This document shows positions 24,931 to 35,926 of a DNA stretch of 64,000 nucleotides, in pieces. The DNA is from Emergomyces orientalis (taxonomy: Eukaryota; Ascomycota; Eurotiomycetes; Onygenales; Ajellomycetaceae). The stretch is from NCBI GenBank assembly GCA_002110485.1, contig MOWL01000068.1, positions 434,001-498,000 on the forward strand, in the 5' to 3' direction. The notes under the pieces are model-generated. The model worked only from the letters and a program-made list of their open reading frames with translations, did not search any database and was not told the origin of the DNA. The first letter of the stretch is position 1. Each line of letters opens with the position of its first letter. The translations under genes were made by a program, and so were the position numbers.

Positions 24931-26289
24931 GTTCCTGGGCGTGATTATCCTTTATTATATTCCTTCCAAGTTTTCCTGGTATCTTCTTCCGTGCGTCCTC
25001 CTCATCTCCCTCCCCCCCGTCTTTTTGTATATCTAATTTGATATCTGCATATGTATGTTTGGTACACACTCCGCCATTCAATGATAGATGATTTGCTAAC
25101 TACCCAGTGCTCTCGTATCTCTTTTTGGTGATCATCCGTAGCTCCGTTTTGAAAATATCTCATCTTCGGACACATAATACATTTTCCTTTGAAGACTCAT
25201 TCCCAGTTACCCGTCGGCAGAATAGTGGACTCTGTAGCAAATAGTTAACCGCTCACCCCTGGTAGGTATTAGCTTAGCCCCCACCTACTGCATGAACTGT
25301 ACTTTTGCGTCCGCCTCGCTTAGAATACTAAATGATATTTATAACCATGGCCAGTACCAATTCAAAACCATAATAGCCTATCATTCCAGCCTTGAACAAT
25401 AATGTCCAAAAGAATTTACAATTCCACAACCCCAACGCACTCCCATCCGAATCAATACCCACTCATTCTCGTCGGTATTCAAAGTTTCGAAACAAATTGA
25501 CTTTCTCGCAAAACACACCCCTGGCGCTTATGTGTCTCCTTCTACTAACACCGAATGGGCAGCCTTATCTTCCAGGAAACTTTTTTCTTGTTCAAATATA
25601 GTAATTTATTTTCTGCTCGATCTCAAACTACCCTCACGGAACGCTGTTCCCCGAAACCACTCGCAGGGGGGATTTTGGGAATTAAGCGCCGAAGCGTACG
25701 ACTAGCGCTGCACTCTGAACGGGAGCTTAAACGTTGCCTGTCTCAGGACCCACCTACCCCCCCCTCCGAAACGTTCGATCTTGGGACAGGAGATCGAATC
25801 GCTTTTTGGTGTACACAGTATGAATAAGCGCGCGAACAGATCCTGACTCAATTTTAGTTTTTCTTTTTGAACTTTTCTTTTTCAACGCGATCTACGATTG
25901 GATAAACAAACTCATTGAGAAGGCGAGGGAGAGGGGTGAGGCTTTTATGTTTCTAAAACTAGGATAGGAGTAGGTGTGATGTTTCTAAACAGGGATTTGT
26001 TACAAGCCGCAGCCATGGGGTGCATAAGGAGGCAAAAGAGAAACAACATGGTAAATGCATCTCTCTCGATGTGGACGGATTGTTTTGACAATGTACTGGT
26101 CCTATTAGAGGTGAACGAAATGGGAGCGTGAAGGCTCGCTCCAGTTTACGGGTATAAAATGGGCCCAGATGACCCGCTGAACAGCTGTTTTGGCAGATCT
26201 AGAGATCGGAAATAGATTCCATTGTTTTACCAGCCACACACACAGAACAAAGATATACCCATCAGTCAACCAAACCTTCCTATCCTCCA
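24931..26289. other. Intergenic region
   Basis: Nothing codable is supported in this 1.36 kb. The open frames present have no family resemblance. The last part should be the promoter of the dynamin-family gene. Confidence 0.55.
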
Positions 26290-28722
26290 ATGCCTTCTTT
26301 GGATGGACCGTTACTCAGTCCGCCTCCATCAAGAGATGGGTCCAACTCCGAGTACACGAGCCCAGTCGAATTGCACGGAAATGGGGATGGTTACAGGGAG
26401 CTCAGCACAAAATCCCATGTAAACAGAGAAGGGGATGCGCTGAGGAACCTTGGGACTGCTGAGGGAGAAAAACTTCTCTCTTTCTTCGATGACCTGAAAA
26501 CCAGGTATTCGCTCAACAAGACAGACTTAGACCTTCCCCAGGTGCGTATATATATAATCCTCCAAGCTCATGACAATAGCATTTTCTTTTCTAACGAAAA
26601 ACCGACCAAATAAACAGCTAATTGTCGTCGGGGGTACAAGCTGTGGGAAATCATCCCTGCTGCAAGCTATTACCCAGCTTCCCTTTCCAGTCGATAACGG
26701 GCTGTGCACACGGTTCCCCACGGAAACTGTTATCCACCGATGCCAGTCGCCAATGCGGACGTATTACACTATTTCAATGGAAGGACAGACACAACCTTCT
26801 GAATTCAAAACGATAGAATATTTCAGCGATAACTGGGCAGACGTGTCGGAACACTTGCAGCAGGATCTAAAACGTGCTTTCAAAATGCTAAACGGCCAAG
26901 ATTATGATGACATGAACGGATACCACAAGAATCATCGAGTTCGCCAACAAGCTCGCTTGAGGGAAGACGTCATGAAGGTGGACGTCTATAAACCGGACCA
27001 TGCGCACTTCAGCGTTGTTGACATCCCCGGCCTGATTAGCGGTACTGTCCTAAGTTGCATGTTTCAATCTGCCATGCCTGGTTGCTAATGTCAGATAGGT
27101 GGTTCGACGGAGGATCAAGAAATATCCAAAAGGCTTGCACGGCAATATATCCGCAATCCCCGGGCTATTATCCTGTGAGTTACGCTAATGCTTCGACATG
27201 AGAAATCTGCGCTCATAAATGCTTGAACCGTTCTAGAGCTGTCGTGCCCGCTGTGGATGATATCGAAAACCAGGCAGTTTTGAGCTTGGTCCGAGAAGAA
27301 GATGCATTAAACCGGACGATTGGAGTTGTTACGAAATGTGACATGTTACAGCGTCGTGACGAACAAAAGGTTGTAGTCTGATGCTGTCATAATATTTTTC
27401 AGTGGCTAATAATCGGCTCATTTCCGCAGGTATTTGGCCTTCTTTCAAATCGCATACCGCAATATAAGCTTGACCTTGGATGGTTTGCAATTCGTAACAG
27501 AACCACCGAGGAGCTCGAGGACGGGACTTCATACGTTCAAAGGGACGGTAAAGAAACTGAATTTTTTAATACCTATCCTTGGTCAGCTGTGAACCGGGAT
27601 TTCGTTGGTATTCAAAATCTGCGAGCCTGCCTGTCCAGTACAATATACGAGCACGTCAAGGAGACGTTCCCTGCTGTCCAGACAGATATTAGAAACAATC
27701 TGAAAGCTGCGAAAAACAAGTTAACTGCCTTGGGTGAACCACGTGACGACTTTAGGCTTCAACAAGTTTTTCTCAGTGACATTCAGCGAACCTATGAAGT
27801 ACTTGCCCGTCAGTGGTTAAATGGAATGTACAAGGAAGGTCGCGGAGGCGAGGTATACAAGCTTCGGGCGCGACTGAACGAACTCGAAGTTGAATTTGTG
27901 GAGAGCATTCGGACAGGAGGAAAGGAACACGAGTTTCTAGGAGACGGTGGAGAAGGGGCCCAGTTTCTTGAAACGTTGAAGGAATACCAGGAATGCTCAG
28001 ACGAATGGGAGACTAGAATGGAAGCGAAGGGTGACGTGTTCTCCTGGATCTTGAAAACCTGGAATGATAATGCTGGAGACGGATTCTGGTATAAGCCACC
28101 AGTGGACTTCGAGGAACTACTATGGCGCGATCTAATCAAATCGTGGGACGGCTATGCTCGAACATATGTCGACAAAGCAATTCAAAAGATCACGGACTGC
28201 TCAGATGTGCTGTACAAGGACGCATGTCCAGATGAAACAATCCGCAAGAAACTTATTGTAGCACTACAGGAGAAGGCCCAGGCAGCTACCGAACAAGCTG
28301 AATTAGAGCTTGAAATGCTTCTGCGCGAGCTCTGTCGAATGAAAACGCACCACGGAATGTTCAAACATTGCGTGGAGCAGGCTCAAAGGGCGCTACTGAC
28401 GGATCCTAGAACTCGAATTATCACCAAAAACAAGTTGCGAACCATCCTTTCAGTCCACGAGAATCTCCGTCAGTTCTGGGAGATTGCTGTGTCAAGGTTC
28501 GTCGACAATGTCATCATCCAAGTTATAGAGCGTCACCTTCTTGGAGCTGAGGGGCTCATCTTCTCATTCAACGTGGGATGGGTGCGGAAATTGGACGAAC
28601 AACAGGCGCAACATCTGGTGGGCGAGAATGCGAAAATTGGAAGAGAGCGAGAGCAGTTGCAAATGCAGGTGAACGGTCTTACGCGGGCCCTGAAAATCTC
28701 GAGCGAGTTGCTTCTTTCATAA
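26290..28722 (+). CDS. Dynamin-family large GTPase (Mx/Vps1-like)
   Basis: A large GTPase expected to assemble on membranes and use GTP hydrolysis for remodelling. Five exons, 26290-26541, 26618-27041, 27099-27174, 27237-27369 and 27430-28722, join in phase to 725 aa. A 60-residue disordered N-terminus precedes the GTPase domain. The P-loop is VVGGTSCGKSSLLQAI (usual form GxQSxGKSS), the G2 region TRFPTETV, G3 DIPGLI and G4 TKCD. The middle stalk runs from about residue 310 to 600. The C-terminal part (LSVHENLRQFWEIAVSRFVD and VIIQVIERHLLG) matches the GTPase effector domain. No PH domain or proline-rich tail is present, so it is closer to the Mx-like dynamins that are multiplied in filamentous ascomycetes than to classical dynamin. 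Cellular site unknown. Confidence 0.9.
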
Positions 28723-28859
28723 TAACGTATAATGCGGGTTAATAGTGTGTACTGTTTTCCAATGCCAGCCCGAGCATAGTAATAGGTACATAGAATGGAT
28801 GTGCTGTTAGGATGGATGAATCGATGGACTTTAATTGATGGGTTCCTAGGTTGAGGTCC

Positions 28860-28864
28860 AAAAT
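28860..28864. repeat. Copia target-site duplication, left
   Basis: AAAAT immediately before the 5' LTR; repeated at 33873-33877. A 5-bp duplication is typical of Ty1/copia integrases. Confidence 0.85.
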
Positions 28865-28968
28865 TGTTGGATGATACTAGGGCTACCATAGTCACGTGTC
28901 CCTCATTATATAGTTGCCAGCGTGTTCACTAGTTAGTTTAGTTAGGATATAATGCACATTATCTATGA
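28865..28968 (+). repeat. Copia 5' LTR (104 bp)
   Basis: Begins TGTTGGATGATACTAGGG and ends CATTATCTATGA. It is the same length as the copy at 33769-33872 and differs from it at only two positions (ACC/ATC near 28885 and CTC/CCC near 28901). It contains a TATATAG box and a CACGTG motif. The boundaries are fixed by the AAAAT duplication and by the primer-binding site that starts in the next base. At 104 bp it is short for a copia LTR. Confidence 0.92.
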
Positions 28969-28981
28969 GGTTATGAGGCCC
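28969..28981 (+). promoter_or_regulatory. Copia primer-binding site (initiator-tRNA anticodon-loop type)
   Basis: GGTTATGAGGCCC starts directly after the LTR. Its complement, GGGCCTCATAACC, resembles the CAU-anticodon arm of initiator tRNA-Met, the primer used in half-tRNA form by Drosophila copia and some fungal elements. Compared with the eukaryotic arm (GGGCTCATAACC) there is one extra base, so the match is imperfect. Confidence 0.65.
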
Positions 28982-29072
28982 TCTAGTACGCTGCGTTAGT
29001 ACTATTGGTTAGTGTGTATTGGTTAGCAGTTTGAAGGGAGACTAGGTCCATTCCTTCACGTACTATTGTTCG

Positions 29073-32000
29073 ATGGTTAATCTACGATCGGGCAGTGCAC
29101 CAGATTTAACGAGAGAGTACGTCCCGCCGAATAGACATATGCAGACGCCCGATAATGAGGTTAGAAATGAGAGCGGGTCTTTGCTGACACCTGCAACAGT
29201 TCACCAGAGGCCTATGGAGGCTCGTGAGTTAACATCGGAAGGATCAGACAGTGAGTTTGAAGACCTGATGTCCGATCACTCAAGCTCTGGTCAGCAAGAC
29301 CGGGAGGATACGGAGACTGTCTGTATGAAGCTGAAGATTGTGAGGCTTCAGCATGAGATTGAGAGAATGAGAGTCAATAGAGATGCAGGCTCTATGAATG
29401 ATGATCTGGATGTGGATGTTGCAGACTATCTGCAGCAGAAGGGAAAGACACCTTCTATTATGAAGATCATTAAGCAGTTTAAGCAGCAGATGAGACTGAT
29501 TGCAGAGCCTGTACAACTTCTTGATTTTGTGAACTATTCAATGTGGAGAGAGAATGTTCTTCAGACTGTTAAGTATTCTGAAACTAGTGATATTCTAGAC
29601 AATAAGAAGATGGGTCCTGCTGAGGGGGCTAGTGTCTACATGCAGCAGCTCTGGAAGGAGAGGGATAGTTGGCTCTATAAATATATGTGGTCTTCTATTT
29701 CTATGCAGGCGAGGGCTCATTTTACATTGTCAGGGGATAATCGGCTATCTGCTTATATGCTATGGTCTGTGGTTGAGGAGACCTTTGCTGAGAGGTCAAT
29801 TGTACAGTGAACTAGATTGTACAAGAAGCTCTTGACATTAACAGCTGCTATGAAGAAGTCTAATTGAGCATTTATTGAGCATTTGCTAGTCATTAGAACT
29901 GAATATATTTGCATAGAGTTTTCTGCTCAGAATTTCATGTTCTTTGACCGATTGCTCACGGGAGTGAGTAATAAATGGGCGACCTTCATTAAGAATTGTA
30001 TGGATGCTATTGAGAGAGATTCCACTGCTGAGCCTCTTGAAAATAATTTTCTAGGCCTATACTGTGATATAATGATGAGATTGTCTGTGGGGGAACTCTC
30101 TAAGAATTTCTCTAAAGCATCAACAAATAATGCTCAAGAGAGTGAGAGTTCTGAACAGTCTTGTGCAGCAGAAGAAGACTCTTCTGAAGAGACTAGATGA
30201 GAAGAAAGATGTTGCTATAATTATGAGAAGATCAGGTATATAGTGACTAACTGCAAGAAGAAGGAGAAGAAAGATGAGAAGAAAGATGAGAAGAAGAATG
30301 AGAGACAGACTGTGAAGAGTGCTAAGAATGATATTAAAGACAGTTCTGCACTGATGCATAATGTAGTGAAGCAGTTGTTTCATACCATGGAGAAGACTAG
30401 CAGTGGTGCAAGCACATGAATTCTAGACTCTGGCTCTGGAGCTCATGCCACGCCCTGCAGAGAACTGGTTACGGGGAGTTCAAAGGCTTTCAATGTTATA
30501 CTAGAGATGGCGGATGGAACTATGATCCCTGTGTCAGCAGTTGGCACGGTGCGTGTGCCTGTGGATGGGGCGGACGTACAGTTGAAAAATGCTCGCTATG
30601 TCCTGAACTTGGAGGTCAATCTTATGAGCTTTGACAAGCTTGTACGAGAGGGGTTTACCTTTAAACAGATAACATATGAGAATATGCACTCCATTCTGGT
30701 GACCTCTCCTGACAGGATGTTCAGTTTTACAGCTGTTTTGAATGACAAGGATATCTATGTGGTGGAAAAGCTGCTGAAGGTACAGAATTTGATTCAGTTT
30801 GTGATGCTGAATGGCAGGTTTGACACTGTGAATGTGATGAGAGAACAAGATGATGACTCTCTACTGACACTGTCTAGTGAGACTGCATGGTCAGCTATGA
30901 AACTGTCAATATTGCAATGACATTTAAGACTAGGCCATCTCAACTCAATGAATATTGTGAAAATGGCGGCGGATCCTCGCATGGGGATGTTGATTGAGGG
31001 ACCCAGGACTTTGCCCTTTTGCAAGGTCTGTGTGCAGGCTAAAATGACTCATTCTGTGTTTGAACTGATGACACAGGCTATAAAGCCTGCTATGTGTCTC
31101 TTTATAGACCTCGCTGGAGGAGGTTGTATGTTGTATAATGAAGATGGGGTTCCCACGTCTGGGGGGGCGAATTACTGGATGAGTATTACTGATGATGCGA
31201 CTAGGTATAGATGGGTTATACTCTTAGCCTCGAAGGCAGAGGTTACAGCGAGATTGAAGGTCTTTGTTGCGTCAATTGAGGCCACTGCTCAGCGGCGAGT
31301 TGGAACCTTGCACTGGGATGGCGGTAGCGAGTTTAAGAGTGAGGAATTGAAGGCGTTTTGCGTGGAGTGAGGCATCGTCTATGAGATGACTACTCCATAT
31401 ACTCCACAGTTGAATGGTCCCGCGGAACGTATGAACCACATTATAATTGAAAAGACAAGAAGCTTGCTGTTTGACAGTGAACTCTCTAGAGAGCTCTGAG
31501 GAGAAGCAATGCAGACAGCTGTTATGATGATTAATATGTCTTCTACTTCTGCTAAGCTTTACAGCTGTAAGGGAGGCAGTCCGCTGACTCCTTTTGAAGC
31601 CTGGATGGGGATTCAGCCTGCCGCTGGCTGGCTGCACAGATGGGGATGTAAGGCGTACAAGAAGAATCTTCAGGTTATGAATAAGCTTGCAGACCGTACA
31701 GATGGCAGAGAGTGGCAGTTTGTGGGCTATCAGGGCCTACATCAATATCGACTGTGGGATCCTGTTACAAAACGTTTAGAGATTGCTCGTGATGTGGTTT
31801 TTGATGAGAATCTTACAGATAAGACAGTTGTTAATGCAGTTATGCTGGTGTCTAAGCTGAACAATCTCCTGCAGGAGTTGAATGTGCTAGATGCACTGAG
31901 TGAATGGCAGCATGGTCTTTTGCAGTGACTTGCAAAGGAAAAGCCATACGTTATGAAGATGCTAGTTAATGGCGAGCTTGATGAGGCTATCAAGCCAGCT

Positions 32001-33668
32001 TATCTTCTTAATAATGAGATGGATCTTCTAGAGGATGAGAAGTGTGATAGCTCTGCCACTAGTGAGACACCTGTTCTCAGTACTCTTATGAATTATTCAA
32101 CTACTCTAGCTGAGGCTAAATGGAGCTCTGATTGGGACTATTGACTGGAGGCTATGAAGAAGGAGGTTGAGATGTTTCAGGAAAAGAAGACCTATATCAT
32201 GATTGAATGAACTCTGGATATGAATGTTCTCACTGGCAAGTGAGTGTACGACCGGAAGTTTAATAACAATGGTGAAACCATTCATTTTCATGCACAATGA
32301 GTGGTTAGAGGCTTTCTTCAACAGGAAGGTGTTCACTATACTAAGTCATATGCAGTGGTTGTTTCAGGTTCTACTACTAGAGGCCTGTTCGCGATCTCTG
32401 CGGCTCGAGGATGGGTGTCGAAGTCGATTGACTATGTCTCTGCATTCCTGAATGGAATACTGCCGCAGCATGAGATGATTTATATGCAGCTCCCTACAGG
32501 CATTAAACATGGTAGAGGGGGACTGGTTGGGCTGGTACAGCAGAGCCTATATGGCATGAAACAGGCTGCGAGAACATGGTATTTTGTTGCAACAGAGCAC
32601 CTGATCTCTTTGGGCTTTCATGTCTCACTGTACGATGGCGGATTTCTGTATCATCCCATTCGGAAGGTCTATTTAACGCTGCATGTGGATGACTGCCGGG
32701 TTACGGGACCTGATGAGAATGAGTTGAACTGGGTTCTGACTGAAATAGCAAAGAGATTTGAGACTAAGAGAGTTGATGAAGATAAGCTGTACTTGGGCAT
32801 GGAGATTAAATATCATGAGAATGGTGATTTAGCGGTCACACAGAGCCGCTATATTGATGAGATCTTAGAGGACTTTGACATGAATAAGGTCAATTCAGCT
32901 GGCATTTCTATGGCAGTGGGTTTGAAGCTTGAGTTCTCGCCAGATGAGAGTGGAGATCTAGACAATGATTTTACAACTACTAGATATTGTCATGAGTTAG
33001 AATCTCTTCAGTATCTGGTTATGTGCAGTAGGCCTGATCTGGCTTTTGCGGTCAACTATTTATCGCGATTTAATGCACGGCCGAACAAGGCGTGCTGGGC
33101 GGTCTTAAAGCAGGTTCTACAGTATGTTAAGAAGACGAGGCGAGTGGGCATTCTTTATAAAGGAGAGATTAGTGAGGATGGATTGGCTCCTACAGCATAT
33201 TGTGACTTGGACTGGGCGGGAGCGGATCCCCAGTTTAAATCAACTTCGGGCTATGTGATCATGATTAATGGAGCCCCTGTGTCATGGTGTTCGCAGCGGC
33301 AGGCCTCTACGGCTAAATCTACAACGGAGGCAGAGTATATTGCTGCTAGTGAGGCTGCTTGCGAGTTGATATGGTTGAATGATATGTTGCATGATGCCGG
33401 TTTACTGCAGAAAAAGGGGCATGTGCGGTCCAATCTTCAGGTTGATAATAGAGGTGCCATGGATCTTGCTAAGGGAGAGTCCTTAACGAAGAGATCTCAC
33501 CATATAGAGATTCATTATCATATTCTCTGTGATCTTGTGGCTAAGGATGAGGTGTGCCTTCAACATGTGGGCTCAACGGCGAATAAGGCCGATGGCTTTA
33601 CGAAGCCGCTAGCGAGGCCTGCGTTTAGTGATTTTGTGCGAGAATTGGGCATGAGAGAATGTGCCTAG
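29073..33668 (+). pseudogene. Copia gag-pol, single frame interrupted by twelve TGA codons only
   Basis: One frame of 1532 codons from ATG 29073 to TAG 33666. In-frame TGA lie at 29808, 29865, 30198, 30417, 30918, 31368, 31497, 31926, 32142, 32208, 32241 and 32298; there is no internal TAA, TAG or frameshift. GAG is about 29073-30200. A zinc-knuckle relic near 30207 has lost Cys, Gly and His to transition changes. The protease core is ILDSGSGAHAT. The integrase has HLRLGH..CKVC, Asp in FIDLAGG, HWDGGSEF and the Glu in NGPAERMN. The reverse transcriptase keeps LHVDD and YGMKQAARTW, and RNase H keeps YCDLDWAGAD and TEAEYIAASEA. At 30417, 30918, 31497, 32241 and 32298 the family has Trp (WILDSG, WHxRLGH, LWGEA, GKWVY, ARWVVRGF). 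It is formally a pseudogene under the standard code. Confidence 0.9.
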
Positions 33669-33761
33669 TTCTATCTAAAAGTTATGTGTATTTAGTGTGT
33701 TTTTTGATTGATTTGAGGGCAGCTACTAGGTGTGCCGCCGTGCTCTGGGGCGCCCTAGCAT

Positions 33762-33768
33762 GGGGGGG
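33762..33768 (+). promoter_or_regulatory. Copia polypurine tract
   Basis: Seven G residues directly before the TG of the 3' LTR, the expected place for the plus-strand primer. Confidence 0.75.
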
Positions 33769-33872
33769 TGTTGGATGATACTAGGGCTATCATAGTCACG
33801 TGTCCCCCATTATATAGTTGCCAGCGTGTTCACTAGTTAGTTTAGTTAGGATATAATGCACATTATCTATGA
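33769..33872 (+). repeat. Copia 3' LTR (104 bp)
   Basis: Near-identical partner of 28865-28968 with two base differences. It ends 461 bp upstream of the DnaJ start codon, in the same orientation. Confidence 0.92.
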
Positions 33873-33877
33873 AAAAT
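33873..33877. repeat. Copia target-site duplication, right
   Basis: AAAAT, matching 28860-28864. Confidence 0.85.
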
Positions 33878-34333
33878 TGCCTAAAATAGAAATAAGCACG
33901 TGACCAAATATTAATTCCGGAACATCAATGATCCGGCTTATCGTAAAGCTGCCACCCAAACTTTTTCATTTTGGCCTATCAAAGGTGGCATCATGCTCAA
34001 ACTGCCAGATATCATCAATTTTCCACCATATCATATCTCTCTTCTCCCGCCCTGGTTTCTGTTTGTCTAAACGTGGGGTTTTCACGTTAATTTTTCATCC
34101 ATTTGTCCTTTTTTTTCTGTACTGCCTCGTCGCTGGTGGATATCATCCTCCTCTGTCTTCAATTTTTTTAAATATTTTTTAATGGGCGATTCGAATGGGC
34201 TGGTCTATATCTACGATCGTTAACCACGCCCCAAAGTCTTTACGACAGCGCAAGCCAGGTTCACACCCACAAAGCTCTTCATTAGAGCATTGAAACAGTC
34301 TTTCCGGATTGGAGACACAAGGCCGATTCAATC
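33878..34333. other. DnaJ upstream region
   Basis: Presumed promoter and 5' leader of the ER DnaJ gene. The copia insertion has displaced whatever lay further upstream. Confidence 0.5.
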
Positions 34334-35674
34334 ATGCTCGCGTTCCCCTTTCTTTTGGGGTTATCGTTGCTCATACTCCTCCCCGTCGTGCTGTGTGCGG
34401 AAGACTACTATAAAATCTTGGGACTGGACAGATCGGCTTCTGATCGTGACATAAAAAGAGCGTATCGGACGCTAAGTAAAAAATTCCACCCAGATAAAAA
34501 TCCGTATGTTCTTGTCCTCCGTATTTTCTGTATTCGTTCCGCTCATAATTCCGCTCAGAGCCATTTTCTAATAAAACCATTGGTTATACCTTCTAGGGGA
34601 AATGACTCCGCACATCAAAAATTTGTCGATATAGCCGAAGCATATGACGTTCTATCCACCTCCTCGACAAGGAAGATTTATGATCAATATGGGCATCAAG
34701 GCTTAGAGCAGCATAAGCAGGGCGGAGGTCGAACACATGACCCATTCGATCTTTTCTCTCGCTTTTTCGGAGGAGGTGGGCACTTTGGCCACGCCCCTGG
34801 CCAACGTCACGGCCCTAATATGGAAGTTCGTCTATCGGTTCCGCTCAGGGATTTTTATAACGGCCGAGAGGCGGAGTTTGAGGTTGAAAAACAACAGATC
34901 TGCGACTCTTGTGAGGGGACTGGATCTGCTGATGGCGAGGTCGAGACCTGCCATCAGTGCGGTGGCAGGGGAGCGGTGATTAAGAAGCACATGCTGGCTC
35001 CTGGTATTTTCCAACAGGTTCAAATGCACTGCGATAAATGCGGTGGACAAGGGAAGACGATACGGCGACCGTGTCCTGTATGTAATGGAAATCGAGTCGT
35101 AAGGAAATCCGTCCCAATGTCAGCCACGATAGAGCGCGGAATGCCCAAGGGAACTAGACTATCGTTTGAAAACGAGGCAGATGAGAGCCCCGACTGGGTT
35201 GCCGGCGATCTGGTTATTATTCTTGACGAGAAGGCACCTGCGATTTTCGAAGACGAGAAAAGCCGGACCGATGGCACGTTCTTCCGGAGGAGAGATAATG
35301 ACTTGTTTTGGAGAGAGGTTCTCAGCCTCCGAGAAGCATGGATGGGAGACTGGACACGCAACATCACACATTTGGACGGGCACGTTGTCCAGTTACATCG
35401 GAAACGGGGCGAGGTTGTCCAACCCCTTTCCGTCGAAACTATAAAGGGTGAAGGTATGCCCATTTGGCACGGTGGCCATATGCATGATCATGACCACAGC
35501 GATGAGTTTGGCAATCTCTACGTCGAATACATCGTCGTCCTTCCAGACCAGATGGAGAAAGGAATGGAAAAGGACTTCTTCGCATTATGGGAAAAGTGGC
35601 GCAGTAAGAACGGCGTGAGTCTAGATAAAGATAGCGGCAGGCCCCCCAGAACCCCTCCCAAGGATGAATTGTAA
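34334..35674 (+). CDS. ER-lumenal Hsp40/DnaJ co-chaperone (Scj1/ERdj3-type)
   Basis: A J-domain co-chaperone that would stimulate the ER Hsp70 (BiP/Kar2) in folding and quality control. Two exons, 34334-34503 and 34597-35674, give 415 aa. The intron (GTATGT..TTCTAG) splits the codon after DKNP of the J domain. The N-terminal 22 residues form a hydrophobic signal peptide ending near VVLCAEDYY. The J domain has the HPD motif in KKFHPDKNP, followed by a Gly/Phe-rich linker. Four Cys motifs follow: CDSCEGTG, CHQCGGRG, CDKCGGQG and CPVCNGN (the last lacks the final Gly). The C-terminal substrate domains end in a perfect KDEL retention signal. The intron is 93 nt with no stop in frame, so its retention would insert 31 residues without truncation. 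Confidence 0.95.
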   Translation: MLAFPFLLGLSLLILLPVVLCAEDYYKILGLDRSASDRDIKRAYRTLSKKFHPDKNPYVLVLRIFCIRSAHNSAQSHFLIKPLVIPSRGNDSAHQKFVDIAEAYDVLSTSSTRKIYDQYGHQGLEQHKQGGGRTHDPFDLFSRFFGGGGHFGHAPGQRHGPNMEVRLSVPLRDFYNGREAEFEVEKQQICDSCEGTGSADGEVETCHQCGGRGAVIKKHMLAPGIFQQVQMHCDKCGGQGKTIRRPCPVCNGNRVVRKSVPMSATIERGMPKGTRLSFENEADESPDWVAGDLVIILDEKAPAIFEDEKSRTDGTFFRRRDNDLFWREVLSLREAWMGDWTRNITHLDGHVVQLHRKRGEVVQPLSVETIKGEGMPIWHGGHMHDHDHSDEFGNLYVEYIVVLPDQMEKGMEKDFFALWEKWRSKNGVSLDKDSGRPPRTPPKDEL

Positions 35675-35812
35675 TGTAGATATTTTGTATATAAGATTCA
35701 GTACTTTGTTTGTTTTATTAAATTCCCCCTGATTTTATCTATATATTTTTTTCCCCTGCCACCACTCTTGTCTAATTTCTTCGCCCGTTCTATTTCATTT
35801 TTATATTTATTT

Positions 35813-35826
35813 AAGCTGGGATACTT
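35813..35826. repeat. LINE target-site duplication, left
   Basis: AAGCTGGGATACTT, repeated exactly at 41216-41229. Confidence 0.9.
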
Positions 35827-35926
35827 GAACAAAAACTTTTTATTCTTTTTAAAGCTATATCACGATCCTAACCAGGCCATAAAGGGCTGCCATTTACACC
35901 TACACGCTCGTACACCCTCAATCACC

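Larger units (their letters stand above)
28865..33872 (+). mobile_element. Complete Ty1/copia LTR retrotransposon, 5008 bp
   Basis: It has two 104-bp LTRs, an AAAAT target duplication, a primer-binding site next to the 5' LTR, a G-rich polypurine tract next to the 3' LTR and one long gag-pol frame. Domain order is GAG, zinc-knuckle relic, protease, integrase, reverse transcriptase, RNase H, which is the copia order. It sits between the dynamin-family gene and the DnaJ gene. The near-identical LTRs indicate a recent insertion. Confidence 0.95.

Noticed and set aside
29808..32300. Classical Neurospora-type RIP as the cause of copia nonsense codons
   Set aside because: RIP of TGG or CAG gives TAG, and of CAA gives TAA; none is present in this frame.
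28865..33872. Genome-wide reassignment of TGA to Trp
   Set aside because: Host genes here (TBCA, ankyrin, PTR2, hemerythrin, IMP3) end in TGA at the expected family C-termini, so any recoding must be limited to the element.
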